From: Roseiarcus sp963758335
GTDB taxonomy: Bacteria > Pseudomonadota > Alphaproteobacteria > Rhizobiales > Beijerinckiaceae
DNA length: 64,000 bases
Direction of reading: 5' to 3'
Assembly (NCBI GenBank): GCA_963758335.1
Contig: CAVWVF010000004.1
Span: forward strand, 2,046,001-2,110,000
Shown here: positions 7,364 through 16,975 of the stretch, piece by piece
Layout: every line of letters begins with the position of its first letter
How positions within the stretch are numbered: position 1 is the first letter of the stretch
The notes under the pieces: model-generated
Seen by the model: the letters and a program-made list of their open reading frames with translations, nothing else
Database searches by the model: none
What the model was told of the DNA's origin: nothing
Position numbers and translations under genes: made by a program

Positions 7364-9690
7364 TGCCCGACCTGCTTCCGGTCATCCTCGACTACATCAT
7401 CAGGGGCTGGGCGCCGATTCCGATTCCACATCGCTCGAAGGGTCCGGTGATCGACGCCTGGCAGGGTCTCAAAGTCACCGCCGCGAGCGCGGGCGCCTAC
7501 TTCAACGGAGCCAGGCAGAACGTCGGCGTCGTCCTTGGAAAAGCGTCAGGCGGCCTGACCGACATCGATCTCGACTGTCCCGAGGCGATCGCTGCCGCGG
7601 CGTATGTCCTGCCCAGAACCGCCGTCTTCGGGCGCCCGAGCAAGCCCGCGTCGCATTGGGTTTATAAAACGAACTTGTGCGAGACGCAGGACCACGCCGC
7701 GATCAAGTTCATGTCCTCGGACAAGAGCGGCTTGCTTGAGATCCGCTGCGGCGGGGGCGACAAGGCGGCGCAGACCGTCTTCCCGCCGTCGGTCCATCCC
7801 GGCGGCGAGACGATCGAATGGGCGGGCCGCGGGCCGAACGAGATCGCCGACGTCGACGGCGACGAACTCATTCAGCACGCGCGCCGCCTTGCCGCCGCCT
7901 CGGAGCTCGCGCGCCACTATCCCAAGGTCGGCGCCCGCCACGATGCAGCATTCGTGCTCGGCGGGTTCCTCGCGCGCTGCGGCTTGTCGCCGTCATGGGC
8001 GGCGACGTTCGCCGAGGCGGTAGGCGCGGCCTCCCTGCAACCCGGCGAGAAGCGCCGCGACATGGGACGCACGGAGCGCGACGGTGCGAACGCTGAAAAG
8101 CGCGCTGGATTTCCGATGCTTGCCGAAACGTTCGGCGAGGGGCCGGCGAAGAAGGTCGCCGACTGGCTGGGCTACGAGCAGCCCGCCGCGCGGGGCGGCA
8201 ATGACGAGGACAAGGCTCCTCCGTGGAGCACGCCGAAACCGTTGCCCGCCGGCCTCTTGCCGGTCCCTCCGTTCGATTTGGCCTTCCTGCCGAAAAGCAT
8301 CGCGCCATGGGTCGAAGACATCGCCGACCGGATGCAGTGCCCACTCGATTTCGTCGCCGTCCCGGCAATGGTCGCCCTCGGCTCCGTGCTGGGCAGAAAG
8401 ATCGCGATCCGGCCGCAGAGAAAGACCGATTGGTACGAGGTCCCGAATCTCTGGGGCCTCGTCATAGGACCTCCGGGCGCGAGGAAATCGCCGGCGATGA
8501 GCGAGGCGATGAAGCCGATCAAACGGCTTGAAACGAAAGCCCGGGAAGGCAATGAGGCGGCGCTAGCCGCCCACCGCTATGCCGTCGAGGAACACAAGCT
8601 TCGCAAGGAAGCCGCCGCCAAGAGGGCGCGCGAGGTCCTGAAAAAGGACGCAGGCGCCGCGACTCAACTATGCCTTGACGAACCGAAGGAACCGAAAGCC
8701 AAGCGGTACATCGTCGAAGACGCCACCTATGAAAAACTCGGCGAAATTCTCGCCGACAATCCGAACGGCGTCCTCGCGTTTCGAGATGAAATTGTCTCGC
8801 TGCTCAAGACGCTCGATCGCGAGGAATATGCGTCGGCCAGAGGCTTCTTCCTCTCGGCGTGGACCGGTACGGCCGGATACACGTTCGACCGCATCATCCG
8901 CGGAACGATGCATATCGAGGCCGCGTGCGTTTCCCTGCTGGGATCGACCCAACCCGGCAAGATCGCCGAGTACGTCCACCGCGCTCTGGATGGCGGCGAG
9001 GGCGATGACGGCATGATCCAACGCTTCGGCATGTTGGCGTGGCCGGATCAGACGCCCGAGTGGAGAGAAATCGACCGATACCCGAACGCCGAAGCCAAGA
9101 ACAAGGCGTGGGCGGCGTTCGACGATCTCGACAAGCTCGATTGGCAGAAAGTCGGCGCGGAGAAGGACTCTTACGAGCCGGTCCCCTTCCTGAGTTTTGA
9201 CGACGAAGCGCAAAGGCTCTTTTCCGCGTGGCACCGAGAGCTCGAAATGAGCCTTCGCGGAGAGGAACTCTCCCCCGCCCTCAAGGGCCATTTCGCAAAA
9301 TACCGCAAGCTTGTTCCCGCGCTGGTGCTGATCAACCATCTGGCGGACGAAGGATATGGCGACGTTCGCGCCGTCGCGCTGGAGCGCGCCATTTCGTTCT
9401 CAAGATATCTGGAGGCGCACGCGCGGCGCGCCTACTCGGCTGGCTCGGAAGGCGAGACGGCGGCGGCGGCGGCGATCCTGTCCCGTATCCGCAAGGGCTT
9501 CCTAACGGACGGATTCTCGGCGCGCGACGTCTATCACTCCAAATGGTCCAACCTGACAAACCGGGAACACGTGAAAGGCGCTCTCAACCTGCTCGTCGAT
9601 TTTGGCTGGCTTCAAGAAAAGGCGGTCAAGACCGGAGGACGGCCAAGCGCCGTCTATTTCATCAATCCCAGAATAGGAGAGAGAAATTGA
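7363..9690 (+). CDS. Bifunctional primase-polymerase / DUF3987 replication protein
   Basis: The protein has 775 residues. The N-terminal 200 residues form a PrimPol-type domain (NVGVVLGKASGGLTDIDLD, where DxD is the metal site). The rest is a DUF3987-type helicase-like region with GPPGARKSPA as its P-loop and VLAFRDEI plus LDREEYASARGFFL downstream. Such proteins prime and unwind DNA for phages and integrative elements, so this element may replicate when excised. ATG 7363 is chosen because it overlaps the preceding stop and opens directly into the PrimPol domain; the frame is open further upstream but runs over other genes. The gene looks intact. Confidence 0.88.
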   Translation: MPDLLPVILDYIIRGWAPIPIPHRSKGPVIDAWQGLKVTAASAGAYFNGARQNVGVVLGKASGGLTDIDLDCPEAIAAAAYVLPRTAVFGRPSKPASHWVYKTNLCETQDHAAIKFMSSDKSGLLEIRCGGGDKAAQTVFPPSVHPGGETIEWAGRGPNEIADVDGDELIQHARRLAAASELARHYPKVGARHDAAFVLGGFLARCGLSPSWAATFAEAVGAASLQPGEKRRDMGRTERDGANAEKRAGFPMLAETFGEGPAKKVADWLGYEQPAARGGNDEDKAPPWSTPKPLPAGLLPVPPFDLAFLPKSIAPWVEDIADRMQCPLDFVAVPAMVALGSVLGRKIAIRPQRKTDWYEVPNLWGLVIGPPGARKSPAMSEAMKPIKRLETKAREGNEAALAAHRYAVEEHKLRKEAAAKRAREVLKKDAGAATQLCLDEPKEPKAKRYIVEDATYEKLGEILADNPNGVLAFRDEIVSLLKTLDREEYASARGFFLSAWTGTAGYTFDRIIRGTMHIEAACVSLLGSTQPGKIAEYVHRALDGGEGDDGMIQRFGMLAWPDQTPEWREIDRYPNAEAKNKAWAAFDDLDKLDWQKVGAEKDSYEPVPFLSFDDEAQRLFSAWHRELEMSLRGEELSPALKGHFAKYRKLVPALVLINHLADEGYGDVRAVALERAISFSRYLEAHARRAYSAGSEGETAAAAAILSRIRKGFLTDGFSARDVYHSKWSNLTNREHVKGALNLLVDFGWLQEKAVKTGGRPSAVYFINPRIGERN

Positions 9691-9988
9691 ACACCTCAAG
9701 GGCCACCGGGGATTAAAGCGCGGCCACGGGTGGATCTTTTGGCCCTTTTGCCGCCTACCGCCCTATGAGTGTTTGCGCATGCGATGGCAAAAAACCATGA
9801 GATATCAGTGAGAAAGTCCTTAAACATGTAGGTAAATAGTCAAGAAATGCTTATCGAGAGGCGCCATAAAAAGGCAAAAAGCGAGAAAACACGCCTAGGG
9901 GGCAAGGCGCCAAAAGGGCCAAAAGGGTCGAGCTCAGCGAGAAAGCGCCATCCCGGCGCTGTGAAAAGGAGGGCCATGACGTCGCGTG
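9691..9988. other. Spacer between primase and terminase remnant
   Basis: No secure gene is seen. A short basic frame from 9847 (MLIERRHKKAKSEKTRLGG) has no ribosome site and low complexity. The AAAAGGGCC-type repeats around 9910 and their complement near 9739 could pair but are imperfect. Confidence 0.4.
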
Positions 9989-10981
9989 CTATCTGGCGCT
10001 TCGATAGGCAATCGAGGCAAGGTCCCATCTGCGAACCCAAACGCGCACGACGCGCGGATCGGGCGGCGTCTGCTCGACCGGCATGCGGTCGGGCCGGAAC
10101 ATGCCGCCTTCGCGCGGCGTCGGATAGCCCTGATACTCGGCAGCCCAATTGTATTCGCCGGTGACGATGCGGCGCGCTAAGATCGTATAACCGGCGCAAC
10201 CGGGAAGTCGATCGAAGGCGAGAGGGTGGCGGTCGGGTCCGTAGTAGCGGCGAAGCGGAGTAATGTCCGTCTAAGAGTTCATGCAGCGGAAGCCGCTCCT
10301 CGTGCAGCGCCTCGCCCTTCCTGCGATGCGGCTCGTCCTCTTCGGCGATGGCCGAAAAATTAACGACGTTCCATCGGTCGCCCTGCCCGCTCTTCGCGGC
10401 GTCGAGCAGCCGGCCGGCGAGATCGTCGTGGTGCCAGCGCGTCTGAATGAGCAGGCAGCCGGCGCCCCGCTCGAGCCTGGGGTACAACGTACCCCTGTAC
10501 CAGTCCCAGGCCTTGTCGCGCATGACGACGGACTCGGCCTCGGCGCGGTCTTTGATCGGATCGTCGATAATGATGACGTTCGCGCCATAGCCGGTGACCT
10601 TGCCGTCGACGCCGGCCGCCCGGTACCTGCCTTCCTCCCGACAATCTCGAACAGGTCGTCGGTGCGAAGCCACCGGCCTTTCCCGAGGCCCTGGCTGCGC
10701 AGCTTGGTCTCCGGGAAAATGGTCTGGTAGGCCTCGTCGTCGATCAGGCATTGCACGTCGCGATTGTTCGCCGCGGCGCGGTCGAACGAATACGAGGTTG
10801 CGATGATCTCCCAGTCGGGATGCCGCCCAAGGATGTAGGCGGGAAACTTCTGCGAGACGAGCAGGCTTTTGCCGTGCCTCGGCGGAGCGGTGAGCAGGTA
10901 GCGCGGCCGTTCACCTCGTTCGACGGCCTCGAGGAAGGCCTGCAGTTCGGCGCAAACCTGCCGATTGAACCATCCCCAGCG
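9989..10981 (-). pseudogene. Phage terminase large subunit, frameshifted and truncated
   Basis: Read leftward, coding starts at the truncation point 10981 with FNRQVCAELQAFLEAVERG and the Walker A motif APPRHGKS, then DVQCLIDDEAYQTIFPE. Near 10630 the frame changes to VDGKVTGYGANVIIIDDP (Walker B region) and TRWHHDDLAGRLL. Near 10270 it changes again to EYNWAAEYQGYPTP and ends at 9989 after RRWDLAS. At least two indels plus loss of both ends make this a dead DNA-packaging ATPase of a lambda/P22-type prophage. The defence genes start 40 bp beyond its broken 5' end. Confidence 0.8.
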
Positions 10982-11020
10982 ATTCGGTTACGCTCTCCAC
11001 GACAGTCGCGAGGTGGGAAA

Positions 11021-11881
11021 GTGCACCATGAGATAGAGGGGCGAGCCCGTGCAGGAGCTTACTCCAAACGGAAAACCGAAAAGCTATATCTCCATCAGAA
11101 TTTCCTCCTGTCCCTAGTGAGCGTACTTGCGCTGGTTGCAATCTTCGCTGTGATTCCGCGACTCCCGGACCAACCCATGCCCTGGTTAACGTTGCAGTTC
11201 GTTAGCGGCGGTATGCTGTGTCCGTTCCTCTTTCTCCTTTTGGTCCGACATGGCTACCTGTTTGCTCGTCGCTATACCTGGCTGGTGCGCCAGAGCGGCG
11301 AGCGGAGTGAGGTCGATGCGCTACAAATTCCTCGCGCAAGCCGGAAGCCAGAGAATTTCGACGGCGTCGGCGAGATCGACGCCGCGCAACATCGACTGCT
11401 ACAGCTTATTCCGGACGCGCAGGGACAGTATCGCGCGCGGGCACTGTCGATCTATGTCGCGCCGGCCTTGGCCATTCTGCTGGCTAGCCTGCAACAGACG
11501 GGCTGGCCCACTGGCGCTTTCGCTGCGGGCCTCCTTTTCGGTCAGGTGGTGCTTGCCTTCCTGGTCTTTCTGCGGATCATCATTGACAAGAAGCCAACCG
11601 AAGATTGGATCGAGCGTCGCACGCGGAGCGAATTAATGAGGAGGGAGCAGTACCTTTGCCTCGCAAGGGTGGGCCCGTATCTCGATGCCGACCATGCACA
11701 GACCGCGAGCCGAGTGACTCGAATCGAAAGCGCGAGCGTCGAAGGATTGACCGAACTGGTTCCGATGGAGCACATCGAGACCGGCGACAGGCCGATTTGG
11801 CTCGAATGTCTCTCGTCATCTCCCCGGTCTTTGCCGGTCTTATCCGATCTGCCCGAACGCGTCGCGAGTTATCAGTACTAA
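11021..11881 (+). CDS. Four-helix membrane protein, first part of a split defence gene
   Basis: GTG 11021 with GAGGTGGG just upstream gives 286 residues. Hydrophobic segments lie at about 30-48 (LSLVSVLALVAIFAVIP), 55-77, 145-160 and 170-195, with charged cytosolic loops between. No enzyme motif is seen. The stop TAA (11879) is followed in the same frame by continuous, protein-like sequence that runs into the next membrane protein. The two could therefore be one gene of about 450 residues interrupted by a single nonsense codon. It precedes a TIR-STAND gene, and small membrane proteins in such settings often act as effectors or sensors. Confidence 0.65.
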   Translation: MHHEIEGRARAGAYSKRKTEKLYLHQNFLLSLVSVLALVAIFAVIPRLPDQPMPWLTLQFVSGGMLCPFLFLLLVRHGYLFARRYTWLVRQSGERSEVDALQIPRASRKPENFDGVGEIDAAQHRLLQLIPDAQGQYRARALSIYVAPALAILLASLQQTGWPTGAFAAGLLFGQVVLAFLVFLRIIIDKKPTEDWIERRTRSELMRREQYLCLARVGPYLDADHAQTASRVTRIESASVEGLTELVPMEHIETGDRPIWLECLSSSPRSLPVLSDLPERVASYQY

Positions 11882-11968
11882 TCGGGTGGGCAAGCAGATT
11901 TCCTGGATACGATCGGCGCGGCGCTCCCACGAGGGAACGCGCGAGCGCTCTCGTGGATTCTCGGCATC

Positions 11969-12376
11969 GTGGCGGTCGCTACGATCGTGCTGGCGAGCAT
12001 CAATGCGTTCTGGTTGCTCGCCATGCCGGAACAGGTACCCGGTAGAGCCGGGGCGATGATGCTGCGACACGCCGTCAGTTTGGGCATGTTTCTGCCGGCG
12101 TTAAGTAGCACGGTTCTTGCCCTGCAGAGTGTCTTCAATCTGCGTTTCTTGATCGAGAACTATCGCCTAACCGAGGCCGCGCTTGAGCACCTGCGCGGCC
12201 AGGTGATGACGCTGCAGGACGAAATGGCGCTGGCCTCGCAAGGTGCCTCCGACACGCAGCTGCGCGATTTGCAGCACCGTTTCCAAAAGCTCGTGCTGCG
12301 GGTCGAGGGCGCGCTGACTGACGAGTACCTACGCTGGCGGCTTATCGTCCAGCGGGACGCGCATGAGCTCGGCTAA
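11969..12376 (+). CDS. Two-helix membrane/coiled-coil protein, second part of the split gene
   Basis: This frame is the direct in-frame continuation of the preceding gene after one TAA. Counted from GTG 11969 it has 135 residues: two membrane segments (ATIVLASINAFWLLA and VSLGMFLPALSSTVLALQ), then a coiled coil (LEHLRGQVMTLQDEMALA) and a cytosolic end. No good ribosome site precedes GTG 11969, which supports the view that it was originally the C-terminal part of one protein. The stop lies 29 bp before the TIR-STAND start, so all are probably one operon. Confidence 0.55.
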   Translation: MAVATIVLASINAFWLLAMPEQVPGRAGAMMLRHAVSLGMFLPALSSTVLALQSVFNLRFLIENYRLTEAALEHLRGQVMTLQDEMALASQGASDTQLRDLQHRFQKLVLRVEGALTDEYLRWRLIVQRDAHELG

Positions 12377-12405
12377 GCGATGATCCAAACTATGCAGAGG
12401 GCCCC

Positions 12406-15400
12406 ATGGTGCATGAGGTGTTCATAAGCTACTCACGTCGCGACCGCGCGCTGTGTGACCAGGTGGTTGCCCTCATCAACGGCGAGCTCGGCTACAAAAC
12501 CTTCCGGGATGTCGACGATTTTACGCCGGGATATGTGTGGAGGGAGCAGATCAAGGAGGCGCTGGAGCAACCCGGTCTGCTGCCGTATGTTGTCCTGCTT
12601 TCCACCAAAGCCGCGCAGGCGAACCCCGATCGAATCGAAGAAGAACTACGGACTGCGCGTGAACTCGGCCTAACAGTTATTCCGATAGAGTTCGATTCGG
12701 GGGTCACAAGGGAACTCCTGGGTAAGGCGGGCTTTCCGAAGCCGGGGGCCATCGATTACGCCGATCCGATCGAGCCGGACGCCAACTACGCCATAACTGC
12801 TTGGATCGAGGACAAACTGCGCCGTGCGTTAACGTCGCACGTATCCCGACGGCTCGACAAATGTCGCTTAGAGGCCCAGAGGTGGTCCGAAGGTCTACGA
12901 AAGGACCCGTCTTTCTGGGAGGCCATTTGGCGGAGCTACTTCAGCTGGGATGGACCGTACGGGCTCCCCCGGTCGGTCGTACTCACGGCGCGGGGCGGCA
13001 GCGGCAAATCCTTCCTCCTGGCTCACTGCGTCCGCGAGTTGCTGGATCGTCCGGATGTTTACCCCATCCTCGTCAACGAGGAGATGCTGCGCACCGCCGC
13101 GACTAGCCTGCCTCAGCTGTTCGGTGCGCGCGATAGGGATTTGCTCGCACGGCAGATAGACGCGCTAGCCGCTGCGCCGCCTCCGGGCCGGGCCAGCCGA
13201 AAGCCGTTGCGGGTCATCTTCGTCGTCGACGGGCTGGATCAGATGGTCGTTCCCGGCGACGCTGGTCAGCGACAGCTAGTGGCGGGCCTGAACCTTCTTT
13301 CCAACGTGGCGCCGGTGCTGATCGGGTGTCGCGAGGAAATCTGGGAATCCTACGCTGATAGGGTTAGCGTGCTCGTCGCGCCGGTTGCGGAGCTTGACCA
13401 GGCCCACGTGGAAATGCTGCTCCGCCAGCACGGGCTGCTCTCCACCCCGCCGAATCCTTTGCTGAAGGTACCGCTATTTCTCGACGTCGCGCTGAGTTGG
13501 GCCGGTCAGCGACAGACCATGCCGCCCACCGCCACAGCTTTCCTGAGTCGAATGTGGTCCGATGCCGTGGCGCAAGGCGGTGGCGCACAGTCAGTCGATG
13601 AAGGCCGCGATTGGCTGATACACGCCATCGCCGAGTTGCAGTTGCGGACACTATCCTATGACGTTCCCGTTGCGGAGCTAAAGCGAACCCTGGGCTTTAT
13701 GTGGGAATTCGAACAAGGCCTGACGAAGTTGAGGGACAGCGGTGTACTTGTTGTAAAGGTGCCCCAAGGCGACGGCTCGCCGACGGTGAGACTGCGGCAC
13801 GACCTGGTCGACAATTATTCCATGTTGCGCGTTCTGCTTTTCACGTCTGACAAGTCCGCACGCATTCGCGACCTGTGCAACCGCTGCGACAAAGACTGCG
13901 GCTGGTCGCTGTTGGCGATGCTTATTCGGTACGCCCACGACGAGCAGGACGAAGCGATCAGACGCGAGGTATTTTCGGAGTTCCTGTTCATCCTCGATCG
14001 CAAGCGCTGGGATGACGGCGCGATGGCCCGTGCTTGGGCGGTCACGCACGCACTTAGAGACTCATTTGATGCCGTCTTCGACCTAATTATTGAGGTTCTT
14101 GGCGGCGAGCCGCTGGCCAGCCTGGACCGGGACGACCCGGCGCAACGAGCACTAATCCACAGTACGCTCGGTCCGCCGGCGCGTTTGACCCAGGAAGCCG
14201 CCAGCACCCTCGCCAGTGCTTTTATGCGCCTTGAGCACGGAGACGTGCGGGATGCCGCGAAGGCGGTACCGGTGCTGGCTGCTGGCCTAAGGAAGTGGCC
14301 GCTTCGCGCCCGCTTTCTTGAGGCTCTGGGAAAGTTCAACACGCCGGAGGCGCTAGATGCGATCATCGCTTTTGCACGGTCTCAGCTAGAACGACGCGAC
14401 GACATCGACGTTCTGTTGTACGTGGCCCGCAGCCTCGCTGCATTCGATGAAGCTCCGGGCGCTCTCGACATGCTCCGCAAGCTGGCGCGGGTGGATCTCG
14501 CTGGCTTCCCAGAGAGCGAGAATGCCGCCGGTAGATTGTCCAGATTGCACCGCATTGCGGCCGAGGTTTTGTATCGGGTGCGGCCCAACGAGGTGATGGT
14601 GCCGCTCTCCGACGAAGACGAAATCATTTTCGGGCTGAGGATTTGGGAGACGAACGGCGGGCGCTATTCGGACTGGCACGAAGTCCAGGGTTACGCCATT
14701 GACGTTGGCCGCCGCCGAGCGCGCGGCGAGACCTTCGGACCGCGTGTCCTGCAGGCTCTCGTGGGGGCAATGGAACACGACCAGAGCTATGTGCGAGGGG
14801 CAGTTGCGCGGGCGTTGGGATATTTCGACGCGCTGGAGGCCCGCGACGCCTTGCTTGCCGAACTCAAGGAAGTGTCAGTCTCCGCTGAGGTGCGAGCCGC
14901 CTGTTTCCATGCGCTGCGCCTGCAAGCAAACCGGCTGAAAGGTACCGCCGAGCGGCAAGGCTGTGCCGCCCTGCTTCTGCGCGAAGCCGATGCGGCCAAA
15001 CGTGCGGGCGCCACGCTTGTCGAGCACGAGCTAATCGAACTGGCGCGCCACATCAAAGACCTGGAACAGACGGTGCGCAATGCCCTGCTAAACGACGCAA
15101 TCAAGCCGCACGAATCCATGGCGCTCCGCGCCAAGTGCCTGGAGGCGCTCGGGCGGCAGTTGCGCGAACTGTCCGATCCTAAGGAGAGGCAACTGTCGCG
15201 GTTCCTGTTGTTGCGGGCCGCGACGGTCTCGCAGCAAAACGGGGATACCGAGATCGCAAGTCGTCTGAGAGGGTTAGCTACGGATTCAGATCAGCGGCGG
15301 CCGAACGATTGGTTGGCGACAGCGGGAGCGCTTGAAGTGGTGCCGCCGGCTCATGCGCCGCTGGTCGGCAATTGCACACAAGTAACCGACGCGATTGACG

Positions 15401-15462
15401 CGTTGGTCCTGCAGGAGTTGGCGACGCTGGGGTCGCCTGATCGGACCGAATCAGGAGCCTAA
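12406..15462 (+). CDS. TIR-STAND NTPase with C-terminal HEAT-like repeats (putative antiphage sensor)
   Basis: The 1018-residue protein opens with a TIR domain (HEVFISYSRRD, residues 3-13; acidic helix RIEEEL around 77-81 as possible NADase glutamate). A STAND/NACHT-like NTPase follows, with P-loop ARGGSGKS at 195-202 and Walker B VIFVVDGLD at 270-278. The region from about 550 to 1000 is made of short helical pairs rich in Ala/Leu/Arg, typical of HEAT repeats. Known relatives recognise phage proteins through the repeats, oligomerise through the STAND module and use TIR to cleave NAD. It lies between a split membrane protein and a Nudix-like gene in the same direction. The gene is intact; the defence role is inferred from architecture. 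Confidence 0.85.
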   Translation: MVHEVFISYSRRDRALCDQVVALINGELGYKTFRDVDDFTPGYVWREQIKEALEQPGLLPYVVLLSTKAAQANPDRIEEELRTARELGLTVIPIEFDSGVTRELLGKAGFPKPGAIDYADPIEPDANYAITAWIEDKLRRALTSHVSRRLDKCRLEAQRWSEGLRKDPSFWEAIWRSYFSWDGPYGLPRSVVLTARGGSGKSFLLAHCVRELLDRPDVYPILVNEEMLRTAATSLPQLFGARDRDLLARQIDALAAAPPPGRASRKPLRVIFVVDGLDQMVVPGDAGQRQLVAGLNLLSNVAPVLIGCREEIWESYADRVSVLVAPVAELDQAHVEMLLRQHGLLSTPPNPLLKVPLFLDVALSWAGQRQTMPPTATAFLSRMWSDAVAQGGGAQSVDEGRDWLIHAIAELQLRTLSYDVPVAELKRTLGFMWEFEQGLTKLRDSGVLVVKVPQGDGSPTVRLRHDLVDNYSMLRVLLFTSDKSARIRDLCNRCDKDCGWSLLAMLIRYAHDEQDEAIRREVFSEFLFILDRKRWDDGAMARAWAVTHALRDSFDAVFDLIIEVLGGEPLASLDRDDPAQRALIHSTLGPPARLTQEAASTLASAFMRLEHGDVRDAAKAVPVLAAGLRKWPLRARFLEALGKFNTPEALDAIIAFARSQLERRDDIDVLLYVARSLAAFDEAPGALDMLRKLARVDLAGFPESENAAGRLSRLHRIAAEVLYRVRPNEVMVPLSDEDEIIFGLRIWETNGGRYSDWHEVQGYAIDVGRRRARGETFGPRVLQALVGAMEHDQSYVRGAVARALGYFDALEARDALLAELKEVSVSAEVRAACFHALRLQANRLKGTAERQGCAALLLREADAAKRAGATLVEHELIELARHIKDLEQTVRNALLNDAIKPHESMALRAKCLEALGRQLRELSDPKERQLSRFLLLRAATVSQQNGDTEIASRLRGLATDSDQRRPNDWLATAGALEVVPPAHAPLVGNCTQVTDAIDALVLQELATLGSPDRTESGA

Positions 15463-15478
15463 GTTCCGGTTTGCCCGC

Positions 15479-16042
15479 ATGATCGTGACGGGAAACGTCA
15501 TGGAGGTCGGCCTAGCTGCTACAACTTGGCAGCAGGGCCGAGGATTCCACGCGGCCCTAATGCAAGACGGCAGCCGGTTTTCGCGCGAGTTGGGCCGCTG
15601 GTTCGTCCCGCTATCGGCGAGCTTCGAGGAGCAAGTCACGGAACAGGACATTGCCATCGGAGGCGAAGTCTTCCAGCACACGGCGCGACGGGGCATGCGT
15701 GAGGAGTTTGGCGTCGAAATCGATCCAGCCCGCGTGCACCTGATCTCGGTGTTGCTGCAGATGGACAACCTAAACCTTGGTACCGTTGTACTGGTAGAAA
15801 CGGCGGAAACGCTTGAGGAAATTCGCCGTGCGTGGTCGGGCCCGCGGCAACCGTCGCATGCCTGGGAGGCCGAGGCGATCGATGGCGATGGCATCGATTG
15901 GGCGACGCTGAGCTCGCTGGCGCAAAGCGGCCATTGGCGGCGAGGACAACTGCACCCCACCTCTTCGCTTCGCCTCGCCCTTCTTGCCAGGTGGTTACAA
16001 GATCGAAGTGGGGCGAACTCGTCATATGGCCAGAATCACTGA
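15479..16042 (+). CDS. Nudix-like domain protein, degenerate catalytic box
   Basis: The 187-residue protein starts MIVTGNVMEVGL 16 bp after the TIR-STAND stop; the in-frame upstream part lies inside that gene. Around residues 60-85 it has GGEVFQHTARRGMREEFGV, matching the spacing of a Nudix box (E-x7-R-x-U-x-EE-x-G). The first Gly is replaced by Asp and the Glu of the RE pair by Gly. Nudix enzymes hydrolyse nucleoside diphosphate derivatives such as ADP-ribose, a product of TIR NADases. A partner that senses or removes the TIR product is an attractive but untested idea; the altered box may instead mean ligand binding without catalysis. Confidence 0.6.
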   Translation: MIVTGNVMEVGLAATTWQQGRGFHAALMQDGSRFSRELGRWFVPLSASFEEQVTEQDIAIGGEVFQHTARRGMREEFGVEIDPARVHLISVLLQMDNLNLGTVVLVETAETLEEIRRAWSGPRQPSHAWEAEAIDGDGIDWATLSSLAQSGHWRRGQLHPTSSLRLALLARWLQDRSGANSSYGQNH

Positions 16043-16673
16043 CCGAAACTCACATGCGCAGGCGCAGTCTTATGAGCCAGTTGCAAAATTATTTGGAACG
16101 CCTAACGCCTCTCATGACCCCACCGCCCGGAGCGGGCATAGGTCGAGGCTCCGGCGGAACGTTGCGAAGGGCGGACTCCTGCCCTACAGGCGTCGCCAAG
16201 GAAGGGCAGGAGTCCGCCCATTTCCGCCCATTTACCGCTCCGAGGACGTTCGAGCGCGCCACGCCGCGCGATCTGTTCCAGAAAATCCTATGGGCCATCT
16301 CGACGCTCCGCCCATCGCCACCGGCCCGATGGCCGGGTTCGTCAACAGCGTCAGGGACAGGACGGCGATATTCGCGTCTGCCCCGCGGACGAAGCATGGG
16401 CGGCAAGCTGGCGAAGCCGGGCCTGTCATTCTAGGCCCCCCGAAAAAGCGATAACACTCGCCCCGGCAGATCGGCATCAGCAACCGCCCGAGCCGTGTCG
16501 AGAAGTTCTAGTCTAAGCCTATCCAGGGCAGAACGTAACCGATGATCCCGACGGCCAACAACGCTTGCGTCGCTATGCCGAGAATCGCGGCTCCTCGCTG
16601 AATGGAGTGGGTAAGGCCGCTTTTTGGGTTCGCTTGGGGAGCGATTGGTTGGGATCGAGTTTATTGTGAGGGG
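16043..16673. other. Non-coding stretch with a long hairpin and ISL3 left end
   Basis: No convincing gene is visible. The stretch contains the 17-bp inverted repeat at 16169-16219. Sequence from about 16612 (GGTAAGGCCGC onward) to the transposase ATG at 16674 is probably the left end of the ISL3 element. Confidence 0.45.
16169..16219. repeat. Perfect 17-bp inverted repeat (hairpin)
   Basis: Arms GGGCGGACTCCTGCCCT (16169-16185) and its exact complement (16203-16219) are separated by 17 bases. It lies about 130 bp beyond the Nudix stop without a T-run. It could terminate the defence operon or be a small mobile repeat. Confidence 0.8.
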
Positions 16674-16975
16674 ATGCGAGACACCGATCTTTTCCAGTTG
16701 GCCCTTGGGTTGCAGTCGCCGTGGACGGTGACGCGTAGCGAGTTTGCGGTCGAGGATGGTCGGCTCGATTTGTATGTGGACTTTCCGCGCGGGAGCCGGT
16801 TCGCCTGCGCCGAGTGCGGACGCGAGGGTTGCGCGGTTCACGACACGAAGGATGAAACGTGGCGGCATCTGGACTTCTTCCAGCACCGCACGCTGTTGCA
16901 CGCTCGTGTGCCGCGCGTGAGCTGTCCGAACTGCAGGGTGCGCAAGGTCGCCACGCCGTGGGCTCGGGCGAGTTC
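16674..16975 (+). pseudogene. ISL3-family transposase, N-terminal fragment
   Basis: From ATG 16674 the frame reads MRDTDLFQLALGLQSPWTV and then the ISL3 zinc-ribbon (CAECGREGCAVHD, then VSCPNCRVRKVATPWAR). Cys pairs at both ends form the C4 zinc finger. Near 16975 the transposase stops matching the family and runs into antisense sequence of a brxA-like gene, so the catalytic DDE domain is lost. This truncation point is also where the BREX-like operon is cut. Confidence 0.8.

Noticed and set aside
15984..16454. A 156-residue plus-strand frame after the Nudix-like gene
   Set aside because: It contains the perfect hairpin and has no protein-like composition or ribosome site.
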